Assembly: GCF_029968035.1 (NCBI RefSeq)
Contig: NZ_JASCIQ010000023.1
Location: 62,001 to 126,000, forward strand
DNA: 64,000 nucleotides
Direction of reading: 5' to 3'
DNA from: Streptomyces cavernicola
GTDB taxonomy: Bacteria; Actinomycetota; Actinomycetes; Streptomycetales; Streptomycetaceae
Shown piece by piece: positions 7,372-15,727 of the stretch. A model generated the notes under the pieces. The model was not told the origin of the DNA and did not search any database. It saw only the letters and a list, made by a program, of their open reading frames with translations. The position numbers and the translations under genes are program-made. How positions within the stretch are numbered: the first letter of the stretch is position 1; every line of letters begins with the position of its first letter.

Positions 7372-9524
7372 GATCCACCGCCTGACAGGCTGCGTGCCGC
7401 CGCGTTGCCGTTGTTTGCCGCATCGACGAATCTGTCAACGGTCAGCCATTGAGACTCGCCCTCTGAGGCATCGGGATTGGCCCTTCGCCAATGTTGTGCC
7501 AGGGCCTTCAATCGGCCTTCCCCGCCCTGGTTTGTTGCCATGTTCTCGCGCGCGAGCCCGGCGTCGATGCGCTCGTTCTCCTCATCGAGCCACTTGGCTG
7601 TGATCACGTCCACACCTCGCTGTGCCGCGTCACCCGCGTATGGGACGAAGTTCACGACGCCGCCCCATGTGTGGTAGTCCCATTTGGCCTCCCACATGGC
7701 TTTGCTCTTCTCGTCGTCCGCGTCCATCTTGAGGGCTTGGTAGCGGGCCTCCTCGAGGAAGCCGATCGTGTTTCCCGCTCGCCGCAAGGATTCCTCGGAC
7801 CCGCCCTCATGGACGTTGATGTCGTGGACGATCTCGCGGTTGATGCCGTCCTGGAGCGTGCCGTACGCGTGCGGGTCCCTGGAGATCTGTTTTGCCACCT
7901 CCAGCACATCGCCTCGCTTCAGCGGGGCCTCGCCGTCGTTGTGCGCGCTGGTTGTCTGGTGCACGTCGTCGCCCCAGTTGCCCATGACCTGCGCCATGGG
8001 GGTGCGCAGCTGCGGCGGGAAGTCGTTGCCCTCGTCGGAGAGGTGCTTCAACGAGGCTTCGAAGACGCGGCGGTTGGCGGCCGAGTGCTCGACGTACCCG
8101 CCTTCGGCGTTGGCGGGGTCGATGCCGGTGGCTCCGGCGGTGAGAGCCGCTGCGAGGCCCTCCCTCGTGTGCGGGTCCTCGATGTCGCTGCCCTTGAGGG
8201 GATCCCCGAAAATGCTGTCCGGGTCATGCGGATTGCGTATCGCCACGTTGCCGTCGACGACGTTCCAGTCTCGTTCGCGAGTCAGGTATTCGAGCCTGTC
8301 GTTGGTCTGCTTCTTGTCGTCGTCGGGGTTCGGGTCGCTCTTCGGGTCGAGGAACGCGGCCGCGGCATCGGGGTCGCGGCTCATGACCTTAAGGAGCCCG
8401 TCCATCGGGTCGTTGGCGAAATAGCCGTCGTGCTTGTTGATCCACCACTTGTGCTTGTCCCAGTTGTCGTCCCCGTCGTCCGCCTTCTCGGCGGCGATGA
8501 TGCCGTCCCCGAGATCGTGCAGGAATCGGTCCGAATACCCGTCTCCGTGCTGCATGAGCGTGACCAGGGACTGATATCCGCGGACCTCCTCGCCCTGCCA
8601 CTCGTAGCGCTTCATGCCGACCTCTTCCATGCCGGCCCGCCACTTCTTGTACGTGGCCGAATCCGGATCGCGGGTCCCGGTGGCGATGGCGTTGGCGAGG
8701 CCCTGCTGAATGCCCGTGTACCGCTGCTGGTTTCCCTTGTCCGTGTCGTACGCGAGCTCGTTGAGCTGGTTCGTGAGCTTGACGGCGTTCTCCGGACCGA
8801 CCTTGTCGAGCAGCATCTTGCTGAACTCGGGGTCCTTCTGGTTGTGGCTCATCAAGCGTTCGAGCTCCTTGAGCTCGGCGGGGGAGAGCTTGTCGCCCTT
8901 CTCGACCTTGTCGAGGAGCTTGGTGGCGCGCTGCGACTCGTCCTGGTCGACGGACTTCACGGTCTTGTCGTTGAAGCCTTCGTCGCCGCCCTTGCCGGTG
9001 TTGCGCTTCAGGGCGATGGCGGCGGACTGGTCGGCGTTGGCGGCGGCGACCAGGATGAAGCTGATCTTCGCCTGCCAGCGCAGGACCTTCTCCTCGTTCT
9101 CGGACGGCAGCACCCCGCCAGGCCCGCGCCTCTCATCGCCCTTCTCGTCCGGGTCGCGCAGTGTCACCTTTCCGGTGCTGCTGATGACGACGCCGGCCTT
9201 CTTCGCGTCCGCGGTCACCTGGTGCAGGTCCGCCTTGTACTTGCGCAGCTCCTCGTACGCGTCCTGCAGGACGGCTCGGATGCCCTTGGCCTCGATGACG
9301 GCGTCGCTGAACTCCTTGTTGGCGCCTGCGACTTGGACCTGCGCGTACATGGAGGTGCCGTCGATGCTGGTCCAGCCGGCCTGGGCGAAGGGCTTCACCA
9401 CATCGTCGCCGTACCTCTGGTCCCACCCCTGATAGCGACGTATGACATCGCTCCAGCGGTCCACGGCGGTGCTGATCGATTCGACGTCGAGGTGGTAGAG
9501 CTGCTCGTAGGCGATGGTGCTCAC
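7368..9524 (-). CDS. 718-aa protein with WXG100-like N-terminus
   Basis: A large, acidic and helical protein without signal peptide or membrane helix. The first 120 residues look like a WXG100/ESX-type helical hairpin (LDVESISTAVDRWSDVI ... GWTSIDGTSMYAQVQVAGAN ... DAYEELRKYKADLHQVTADA). The remainder is hydrophilic, full of charged loops, and is a Streptomyces hypothetical type often named only by DUF. No catalytic motif or toxin domain is recognised. Ends with a short Gly/Ser tail overlapping the lipoprotein start by 4 nt, so the four genes 10359-4508 form one operon. A type VII-secreted substrate or scaffold is a reasonable guess, not shown. Confidence 0.75.
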   Translation of the reverse strand: MSTIAYEQLYHLDVESISTAVDRWSDVIRRYQGWDQRYGDDVVKPFAQAGWTSIDGTSMYAQVQVAGANKEFSDAVIEAKGIRAVLQDAYEELRKYKADLHQVTADAKKAGVVISSTGKVTLRDPDEKGDERRGPGGVLPSENEEKVLRWQAKISFILVAAANADQSAAIALKRNTGKGGDEGFNDKTVKSVDQDESQRATKLLDKVEKGDKLSPAELKELERLMSHNQKDPEFSKMLLDKVGPENAVKLTNQLNELAYDTDKGNQQRYTGIQQGLANAIATGTRDPDSATYKKWRAGMEEVGMKRYEWQGEEVRGYQSLVTLMQHGDGYSDRFLHDLGDGIIAAEKADDGDDNWDKHKWWINKHDGYFANDPMDGLLKVMSRDPDAAAAFLDPKSDPNPDDDKKQTNDRLEYLTRERDWNVVDGNVAIRNPHDPDSIFGDPLKGSDIEDPHTREGLAAALTAGATGIDPANAEGGYVEHSAANRRVFEASLKHLSDEGNDFPPQLRTPMAQVMGNWGDDVHQTTSAHNDGEAPLKRGDVLEVAKQISRDPHAYGTLQDGINREIVHDINVHEGGSEESLRRAGNTIGFLEEARYQALKMDADDEKSKAMWEAKWDYHTWGGVVNFVPYAGDAAQRGVDVITAKWLDEENERIDAGLARENMATNQGGEGRLKALAQHWRRANPDASEGESQWLTVDRFVDAANNGNAAARSLSGGGS

Positions 9525-9537
9525 GGGAATTCTCCTG

Positions 9538-10359
9538 TCACCCGAAGTCGGAAAGGGTTGCGCGAACGGAGTTCATCTCGGCCTCGTTCGCCGATTCCGT
9601 ACGGGTCTGGTTCTGCGCGGTGGTGGTGCACTTCTCGCCGATGTCGGCGCAGATCAGGGTGAGGCGTCTGGCCTGCTTGTCCCACGTCTCCATGGACTTC
9701 AGGAGGGCCACGCCCAGGTCACCGCCCCACAGGTCACCGGACAAGGACCCCGCAGCGGCCGTGATCTCCAGGTCGTCGCCGACATCGCCCTTGGAGTGCA
9801 CCAGGCTGGCCAGTTCCTTGGCGTTCTCACCGGCGCGGTTCAGGGCGGCAGGGTCGTTCACCCCGCTGAAGCCGTTGGACTGCACGCCACCGGAGCCGCC
9901 GCCGCTGCCGCCGGCCATGGTCTGGATCCCGTTGTAATGGAAGCCGGGGTCGACGGCAGCGCCCGGGGCGGGGTCCCGGTCACGCACGTCCGCCGTGCGT
10001 TCCGCCGCCCCGATGGGCGCGCTCTGCCCGGCCTCCGAGGACGCGGACATCGGCTGCAGCCCACCGGTCGCGGCCCCTGGGCCGGCCGGTGTGCCAGGCG
10101 CGGGGTCGAGGTCGCGTACGTCGGTGGACCGGTCCGGGGGAGGGAGGCGGACAGTCGGAACGCGGTCCGCGTCCGCCGCGGACATGGGCTGCAGACCACC
10201 GGTGCCGTACTGGAAACCGGGATCGGCAACCTCAGGCGCCGACGTCAGATCGCGCACGTCCAACGGCTCGTCCGGCGGCGGCATTTGATGCATGTTCCGC
10301 GGGTCCGGGCCTGTGTTGGGCGCTGAAATCGGACGCACTGCATCGTCGTTGGAACTCAC
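9538..10359 (-). CDS. repeat protein with helical WXG100-like C-terminus
   Basis: First gene of the leftward operon, 273 residues. The N-terminal 150 residues hold three copies of a 44-46-residue unit beginning DVRD (residues 34, 80, 124) and carrying GGLQPMSA or GIQTMAGG, rich in Pro, Ala and Asp and probably disordered. A Gly-rich hinge follows, then about 105 residues predicted helical with the WG-containing turn SGDLWGGDLGVALLKSM, like WXG100-family hairpins. GTG at 10359 is chosen over an upstream start at 10386 because GGGGGG lies just before it. Function unknown. Confidence 0.75.
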   Translation of the reverse strand: MSSNDDAVRPISAPNTGPDPRNMHQMPPPDEPLDVRDLTSAPEVADPGFQYGTGGLQPMSAADADRVPTVRLPPPDRSTDVRDLDPAPGTPAGPGAATGGLQPMSASSEAGQSAPIGAAERTADVRDRDPAPGAAVDPGFHYNGIQTMAGGSGGGSGGVQSNGFSGVNDPAALNRAGENAKELASLVHSKGDVGDDLEITAAAGSLSGDLWGGDLGVALLKSMETWDKQARRLTLICADIGEKCTTTAQNQTRTESANEAEMNSVRATLSDFG

Positions 10360-10967
10360 GAACCCCCCTGTACCAGCGAGCCGCACGGTCGAGTGCGGCC
10401 CGCTCCATCATTGCCAGAACGGCCGGGGTCGGGCGACGCCCATGCCGGGTGTGCCCGATCGCCACGGAGCCGGGCGAAACCTGCTTCACCTGCGGTCTTG
10501 GCCCGAACGCCAGCCATTCTGGTCTCGCGAACCGTATGTCCGGCCATGAGCCTGCACAATTCCGGATCCCGGCAATGTGAAGGCCAAGTAATTGCATGCT
10601 TAGGGCCTTTCGGCACCCCAGTTGCGGAGGTAGCAGACGCCTTTGACCGGAGGACCTGGCTGTGCCGGCTCACGTATTCGACTCGCCGCTGCTCTTTTGC
10701 GCAGCGGCGGGCGATCCCGGCCTGCAGGACGAGCAGCCCGTACACCACGGAGGCGAAGCCCTTCGGGCCGAACCATGCGGCGACGAGCTTTTCGCGGGCT
10801 CGAAGCGGGTGCCGGCCAGGGAGATCAGGAGCGAAGCGGGGCGGATCAGGACGATGGCCAGGACGACCGCGCCATGCATGCCGTCGGTGAAGAGCACGGC
10901 GAACAGTCCGCCCAATGGGCCCAGGAGCCGTCCACTTGGAACCAGCCGCCCACTTCAGGCACTCTTC
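10360..10967. other. 608-nt region without intact gene
   Basis: Between the repeat-protein operon (leftward) and the channel-like gene (rightward). It holds a small hairpin GCCGCAC/GTGCGGC at 10380-10399 in the leader of the leftward operon and the antiporter relic at 10700-10915. The part from 10400 to 10690 shows open frames with no recognisable homology. Confidence 0.5.
10700..10915 (-). pseudogene. cation:proton antiporter fragment, frameshifted
   Basis: A relic of a CPA-type Na+(K+)/H+ antiporter. One frame reads FAVLFTDGMHGAVVLAIVLI and then RPASLLISLAGTRFEPAK; after a 1-nt loss near the T-run 10789-10792 the other frame continues AAWFGPKGFASVVYGLLVLQ and AGIARR. WFGPKG and the LIRP-LLISL segment are hallmark antiporter motifs. 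The N-terminal two thirds and the C-terminal end are both missing. It lies next to TrkA/TrkH-type genes, so the locus once carried more cation transport. Confidence 0.6.
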
Positions 10968-12920
10968 GTGTCCGTGTCAGCACTCCCGCGTCAACCACAG
11001 TCAAGTCCCGCCGCAGGCCACATGGTTGTCTGCGGGGACGATGCCTTGGCCGAACGTCTCGCCACGGAGCTGCACGAGGTCTACGGCGAGCGTGTGACTC
11101 TCGTGCTGCCGTCCTCGGGCGGAGGTCTGTCCCGACCGGTGGCCGGCGCGGGGAGAGCCGCCGCGCTCCTCGGCCGTATGTCGTCGAACCTCATGGGACG
11201 CACCGCCCCTGCCGGGCAGGGCGCGGGGCCCGTTCCGCCGCGAGTGCTGGAGGCGCCGGAACTCAGCGGTGAGGTGCTGCGCGAGGTCGGCGTCCCGCAC
11301 GCGGCGGCGCTCGCGCTCGTCCATGACGACGACGAGACCAACATCCGCGTCGCCCTCGCGGCCCGCCGCCTCAACCCCCGCCTTCGCCTGGTCATCAGGC
11401 TCTACAACCGCAAGCTCGGACAACACCTCGAAGAGCTGCTCGACCAGGCCGCCGTCGTCGCCGCACCGGACATGGACCTCGCCACCCTCGATGCCTCCAC
11501 CACAGTCCTGTCGGACGCCGACACCGCCGCACCGGCCCTCGCCGCGACCGCAATCGCCGGTACCAGCAAGGTGGTTCAGGCCGACGGGCTCCTGCTGCGG
11601 GCCGTCGAGCGCATGCCGGCCGGTCGTGGCGAGGTCCCCGAGCCGGGCCTGTGCACCCTCGCGCTGCTCTCCGCCACCAGCAACGACCCGGCCGGCAGCG
11701 AGGGTTCGGACGGCAGCGGCGAGGAAGGGCCCCAACTCCTGCCGGACGACCGGGCCGTGACGATGGCAACCGGACGCGGAACCATCGTCCTGGAGAACGT
11801 GACCCACACCGGCCCTACCCTCCCGCCGGGCCGACTCGCCCGCCGGACCGCGCCCCTCGGCCAGCTGTTCTCCCGCCGGCTGCGCTGGACGCTCCTCGGC
11901 CTGTCGGCCTGCGTACTGGCTCTGGCCGTCGCCACCTGGATCACCACCGACGCCCCGCCCATCCGGGCCGCCTACATCACGCTCCTCGACCTCTTCGCCA
12001 TCAACGACCCCGCGACCGACGCCGAAGCAGGCCGCCAGATCCTCCAACTCCTCGCCGGATTCGCCGGGTTGCTGCTTCTGCCGGTCCTGTTCGCGGCCGC
12101 CCTCGAAGCACTCGGCACCTTCCGCAGCGCGTCCGCCCTGCGCCGCCCGCCCCGCGGCCTGTCCGGCCACGTCGTCCTGCTCGGCCTCGGCAAGATCGGC
12201 ACCCGCGTACTGCACCGGCTGTGTGAACTCGACATCCCCGTCGTCTGCGTCGAGGAAGACCCCGAAGCCCGCGGCATCACCCTCGCCCGCCGCCTGCGCG
12301 TGCCCGTCGTCCTCGGCGACGTCACCGACGAAGGCGTCCTCGAAGCCGCCAAGGTCCACCGCGCGCACGCCCTCCTCGCCCTCACCAGCACCGACACCAC
12401 CAACCTGGAAGCAGCGCTGTACGCCCGCTCGGTGAAACCCGACCTCCGGGTTGCGCTGCGCCTGTACGACGACGACTTCGCCACCGCCGTCTACCGCACC
12501 CTGCGCAGCGCCCACCCCCAGGCCCTCACCCGCAGCCGCAGCGTCACCTCCCTCGCCGCACCCGCGTTCGCCGGCGCGATGATGGGCCGCCAGATCCTCG
12601 GCGCGATCCCCGTCGAACGCCGCGTCCTGGTGTTCGCCGCACTCCAGGTCGCCGGGCACCCGCAGTTGGAGGGCCGTACCGTCGCCGAGGCGTTCCGCCC
12701 CGGCCACTGGCGGGTCCTGGCCCTCGACGTCACCGACCCCGTCGAGCGCATGCCCGACCTGGCCACCACGCCTTCCCCCGACGACGAGCACGCGCCGGGC
12801 CTGGTCTGGAACACCGACCCTCGCTACGTACTCAAGGCACAGGACCGGGTCGTCCTGGCCGCCACCCGCCAGGGCCTCGCGGAACTCCTCGGCCGGAATC
12901 CCGCACACCGGCCACGGTGA
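10968..12920 (+). CDS. RCK-TM-TM-RCK channel-like protein (CASTOR/POLLUX-like)
   Basis: A protein of about 650 residues with two NAD-binding TrkA-N (RCK) domains flanking a membrane part. The first (about residues 18-150) starts HMVVCGDDALAERLATEL; the second (about 397-515) starts GHVVLLGLGKIGTRVLHRL with the GxGxxG fold. Between them are two helices (about 306-326 and 357-381) joined by AYITLLDLFAINDPATDAEA, the place of a pore loop, but with no TVGYG filter. This layout recalls CASTOR/POLLUX-type ion channels. Start is uncertain: GTG 10968 is taken; GTG 10974 or ATG 11022 are alternatives. Probably gates or regulates monovalent cation flux; neighbours are Trk genes. Confidence 0.75.
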   Translation: MSVSALPRQPQSSPAAGHMVVCGDDALAERLATELHEVYGERVTLVLPSSGGGLSRPVAGAGRAAALLGRMSSNLMGRTAPAGQGAGPVPPRVLEAPELSGEVLREVGVPHAAALALVHDDDETNIRVALAARRLNPRLRLVIRLYNRKLGQHLEELLDQAAVVAAPDMDLATLDASTTVLSDADTAAPALAATAIAGTSKVVQADGLLLRAVERMPAGRGEVPEPGLCTLALLSATSNDPAGSEGSDGSGEEGPQLLPDDRAVTMATGRGTIVLENVTHTGPTLPPGRLARRTAPLGQLFSRRLRWTLLGLSACVLALAVATWITTDAPPIRAAYITLLDLFAINDPATDAEAGRQILQLLAGFAGLLLLPVLFAAALEALGTFRSASALRRPPRGLSGHVVLLGLGKIGTRVLHRLCELDIPVVCVEEDPEARGITLARRLRVPVVLGDVTDEGVLEAAKVHRAHALLALTSTDTTNLEAALYARSVKPDLRVALRLYDDDFATAVYRTLRSAHPQALTRSRSVTSLAAPAFAGAMMGRQILGAIPVERRVLVFAALQVAGHPQLEGRTVAEAFRPGHWRVLALDVTDPVERMPDLATTPSPDDEHAPGLVWNTDPRYVLKAQDRVVLAATRQGLAELLGRNPAHRPR

Positions 12921-12941
12921 TGGCGACGGTCCCTGGACGGG

Positions 12942-12975
12942 CCCGCCGTGCCCGCCGTGCCCGCCGTGCCCGCCG
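12942..12975. repeat. 9-bp tandem repeat CCCGCCGTG
   Basis: Three and a half head-to-tail copies of CCCGCCGTG just after the channel-like gene. No function apparent; probably a slippage-generated minisatellite. Confidence 0.6.
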
Positions 12976-12980
12976 TCCGT

Positions 12981-13053
12981 GACGCCTGCCTCGGCGAGGA
13001 CGGCGAGCCCGAACTCGTCGTCTGCGTGGACGAGTTCGGGCCGCCCGACCCGA
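12981..13053 (+). pseudogene. possible IS630-type transposase scrap
   Basis: A 24-codon stretch reading LGEDGEPELVVCVDEFGP then PDP. The core VVCVDEFGP matches the first catalytic Asp strand of IS630-family transposases (usually VVCVDEFGPLNLQP). Nothing else of the element is seen on either side. Short, so chance or another origin remains possible. Confidence 0.35.
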
Positions 13054-13102
13054 TGTCGTACGTCTGTCGTGGTGCGCGCCGCCACCGTGGCGGTTCCCTC
13101 GG

Positions 13103-13480
13103 CTACTTCATGTCGGAGATCTTGAAGAGCAGGCGTGCGGTCTCGCTGTCGACCCGCCGGGACAGCTCACGCAGCACCAGTCGCTGCGCGACGCCGTCGA
13201 CCCACCGCACCGACACCAGTCGATCCGTACGGACCCGCCGCTCCCGGAGCAGTCCACGCGCGGCCGGCCACCCGTGGCCCGCGCTGACTCGCGGCGGCGT
13301 GAGGATGCCGAAGAGCAGCACGGACAGGCCGGTCCAGAGCGCGGCGCGCGGCGGATCCAGGCCTCCGGAACCTGCGTCGGTCAGCAGCAGGACGCCCAGC
13401 AGGCAGGCCGCGTGGACGAGCGCGCTCCGGCAGGCATGGCCCCAGTGCCGATCGTGGACAGTGCCCTCGTGAGGTGCCAT
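13103..13480 (-). CDS. small membrane protein of unknown function
   Basis: About 125 residues from ATG 13480, with two hydrophobic helices (SALVHAACLLGVLLLTDAG and ALWTGLSVLLFGILTPP) and a basic cytoplasmic tail ending VDSETARLLFKISDMK. The tail pattern RLVSVRWVDGVAQRLVLREL is regular and suggests a real protein. Start is uncertain because no clear ribosome site precedes the ATG; the frame stays open further upstream. It lies 128 nt downstream of trkA on the same strand. Confidence 0.55.
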   Translation of the reverse strand: MAPHEGTVHDRHWGHACRSALVHAACLLGVLLLTDAGSGGLDPPRAALWTGLSVLLFGILTPPRVSAGHGWPAARGLLRERRVRTDRLVSVRWVDGVAQRLVLRELSRRVDSETARLLFKISDMK

Positions 13481-13607
13481 GACGTAGACGCCAGACACGC
13501 GCAGGGCCGGCGGCGAGGGCGCTTGACGCGACGCTGATGCGGCGCTGATGCGTCGGCGACACCGCACCGGCCCGCCGTGATCAGGCGGACCAGCCATGTC
13601 CGGGGCG

Positions 13608-14333
13608 TCAACTGAGGTCGGCGAAGGTCTCCACGGCATGGGTCTTGCCGGTGACGATGATGACGTCGCCCTTCTCGATGACGGTCTCGGCCGTGGCGTA
13701 CGTGAAGTCCTCCCCGGGGCGTTTGATGCCGACGACGGTCACGCCGTATTTGCTGCGCACCTGGCTCCGGCCCAGCGGGACGCCGGTGACGAGTTCGGGG
13801 GCGACGGTCTTGACCAGGGCGAAGTCGTCGTCGAACTCGATGAAGTCCAGCATCCGGCCGGTGACCAGGTGGGCGACGCGCTCACCCATCTCGTACTCGG
13901 GCAGCACGACGTGGTGGGCGCCGAGGCGTTCGAGGATCTGGCCGTGCTGGCGGCTGATGGCCTTGGCCCAGATGTTGGGGACCTCGGCCTCCAGGAGGTT
14001 GGAGGTGACCAGTATCGACGCCTCGATGTCGGTGCCGATCGCGACGACCGCGCTGGTGAATTCGTGCACGCCGAGCTGCCGCAGCACCTCGGGGTCGGTG
14101 CAGTCCGCGACCGCGGCGTGGGCGAGGCCGTCGCTGTGCTTCTGCACGAGCCGGTCGTCGGTGTCGATGCCGAGGACGTCCCAGCCGCGCTGGGTGAGTT
14201 CGTTGGCCAGCGAGCTGCCGAAGCGACCGAGGCCGATGACGGCGAGACGCTGGTCGGCCGGGGCCTTGGCGGCGTACTGGTGGGCGAGGCGCTTGCGGCG
14301 CCGGCGGCGGAGGTTGTGCAGGTAGTTAGCCAA
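13608..14333 (-). CDS. TrkA/KtrA potassium uptake regulatory subunit
   Basis: A 241-residue cytosolic gating subunit of a Trk/Ktr K+ uptake system. RCK_N (about residues 29-145) carries the nucleotide-binding GLGRFGSSLANEL and the acidic strand end VLGIDTDD; RCK_C follows (about 155-241, VTGVPLGRSQV ... GDVIIVTGK). It is expected to form a ring binding ATP/NAD(H) under the TrkH dimer encoded just upstream. The start is TTG at 14333, fixed by GAGGAG 7 nt before it. That ribosome site lies in a copy of the duplicated end of trkH. Order trkH-trkA with a 23-nt gap implies one transcript. Confidence 0.88.
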   Translation of the reverse strand: MANYLHNLRRRRRKRLAHQYAAKAPADQRLAVIGLGRFGSSLANELTQRGWDVLGIDTDDRLVQKHSDGLAHAAVADCTDPEVLRQLGVHEFTSAVVAIGTDIEASILVTSNLLEAEVPNIWAKAISRQHGQILERLGAHHVVLPEYEMGERVAHLVTGRMLDFIEFDDDFALVKTVAPELVTGVPLGRSQVRSKYGVTVVGIKRPGEDFTYATAETVIEKGDVIIVTGKTHAVETFADLS

Positions 14334-14391
14334 CGGGTCGCTCCTCGGGCAGGTGGTCAGCCAATGACGGGTCGCTCTTCGGGCAGGTGGT
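14327..14391. repeat. 34-bp tandem duplication at the trkH/trkA junction
   Basis: The last codons of trkH (14358-14391) are repeated almost exactly in the adjoining 14327-14357, with one substitution (CTCTT to CTCCT) and a 3-nt deletion. The substitution converts the copy into CTCCTC, read on the minus strand as the GAGGAG ribosome site of trkA, and the duplicated stop region supplies the TTG start. Confidence 0.75.
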
Positions 14392-15727
14392 AGCGGCGTG
14401 TGCGCTCGCGCAGGGCGAGGGCCGAGACCAGGGTGATCGGGCCGAGCCGGCCCACGAACATGAGCAGGATCAGGATCAGCTGTCCGGTGTCGGGCAGGTC
14501 GGCGGTGATGCCGGTGGACAGCCCCACCGTGGCGAACGCGGAGACGGCCTCGAAGAGGATGTTCTCGAAGGGGTGCCGGGCGATGCTGGAGAGCGCGAGC
14601 GTCGCCGCGATGACCAGGCCGACGCCGAGCAGAGCCACGGTGAGGGCCTGACGCAGGACGTGCGGGGCGATCCTGCGGCCCATCACGGAGGCGTCGGGCT
14701 CGCCGCGCACCTCGGCGGCGATGGCCGCGGCCAGTACGGCGAACGTGGTGACCTTGATGCCGCCGGCGGTGCCCGCGCTGCCGCCGCCGATGAACATCAG
14801 GATGCAGGTCACCAGGAGCGTCGACGCCTGCAGGGCCCCGATGTCCAGGCTGTTGAACCCGGCGGTGCGGGACATCGCGGAGTGGAAGAAGCCGTTGAGG
14901 AGTTTCCCCGGCCAGTCGAGCGGACCGAGCGTGCCCTTGTTGGTCCACTCCAGGACGCAGGTGAGCAGAGTGCCGATCAGGAGCAGGGCTGCCGTGGTGA
15001 GCAGGGTGAGCTTGGTGTGCAGGGTCCAGTTGCGGCGCCCCGTCGACGTACGGCGGTGCCGGTGGCGCAGGAGTTCGAGCAGTACGGGGAAGCCGAGGCC
15101 GCCGAGGATCACGGCGGCGGAGACGGGCAGGGTCACCCAGGGGTCCTGCGCGTAGCGGGTGAGGTTGTCGGGGTGCAGGCCGAAGCCGGCGTTGTTGAAG
15201 GCCGAAACGGAATGGAAGAACCCGAGGTACGCGGCGTCCCTGACGGTTTCCCCGTACCCGAACCGGAAGCGCAGGGCGAGCAGCGCGCCCACCGCGAGTT
15301 CCACGATCACCGTGCACCCGGCGACGCCGAGCAGCACACGTCGTACGTCTCCGATGCCGAAGCTCTTCGTCTCGGCCTGGGCGGTCAACTGCATGCGCAG
15401 GCGCAGTTTGCCGGAGACGAGCAGGGCGAGCAGGGAGGCCATCGTCATGATGCCGAAGCCGCCGACCTGGATGAGCGCGAGGATCACGCCCTCGCCGAAG
15501 CCGCTCCAGTGCGTTCCGGTGTCCACGACGGCGAGGCCGGTCACGCACACCGCCGAGGTGGCCGTGAAAAGGGAGGTGACCAGGCCGGTCGCTGTCCCGC
15601 TCTCGGCCGCGAAGGGCAGCGAGAGCAGCCCGGCGCCGATGGCGATCACGAGCGCGAAGGCCATGACGACGGTGCGAGCCGGGTGAAGGGTGAACAGCGA
15701 ATGCCACACCCGCGTCGCGCGCGCCAT
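14357..15727 (-). CDS. TrkH/KtrB potassium transporter subunit
   Basis: A 456-residue membrane protein of the TrkH/KtrB family, with four M1-P-M2 units. The four selectivity-filter loops are visible as SAVCVTGLAVV, SAFNNAGFGL, MSRTAGFNSLD and SAFATVGLSTG, each with the conserved glycine. It imports K+ (possibly Na+-coupled) with the TrkA subunit encoded downstream. ATG 15727 follows an in-frame GTG by one codon; either may serve. Its 3' end is duplicated (see repeat at 14327-14391). Confidence 0.9.
   Translation of the reverse strand: MARATRVWHSLFTLHPARTVVMAFALVIAIGAGLLSLPFAAESGTATGLVTSLFTATSAVCVTGLAVVDTGTHWSGFGEGVILALIQVGGFGIMTMASLLALLVSGKLRLRMQLTAQAETKSFGIGDVRRVLLGVAGCTVIVELAVGALLALRFRFGYGETVRDAAYLGFFHSVSAFNNAGFGLHPDNLTRYAQDPWVTLPVSAAVILGGLGFPVLLELLRHRHRRTSTGRRNWTLHTKLTLLTTAALLLIGTLLTCVLEWTNKGTLGPLDWPGKLLNGFFHSAMSRTAGFNSLDIGALQASTLLVTCILMFIGGGSAGTAGGIKVTTFAVLAAAIAAEVRGEPDASVMGRRIAPHVLRQALTVALLGVGLVIAATLALSSIARHPFENILFEAVSAFATVGLSTGITADLPDTGQLILILLMFVGRLGPITLVSALALRERTRRYHLPEERPVIG

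Noticed and set aside
7491..9662. A 723-codon plus-strand frame opposite the 718-aa protein
   Set aside because: Shadow frame; the minus strand has the gene with start/stop overlaps to its neighbours.
10232..10597. A 121-aa minus-strand gene
   Set aside because: No ribosome site, no recognisable homology, and it overlaps the better-supported start of the repeat-protein gene at 10359.
13608..15707. A 699-codon open frame spanning trkA and trkH
   Set aside because: Its first two thirds read trkH out of frame as Arg/Pro-rich junk; trkH is a clean 456-codon gene and trkA starts at TTG 14333 with its own ribosome site.
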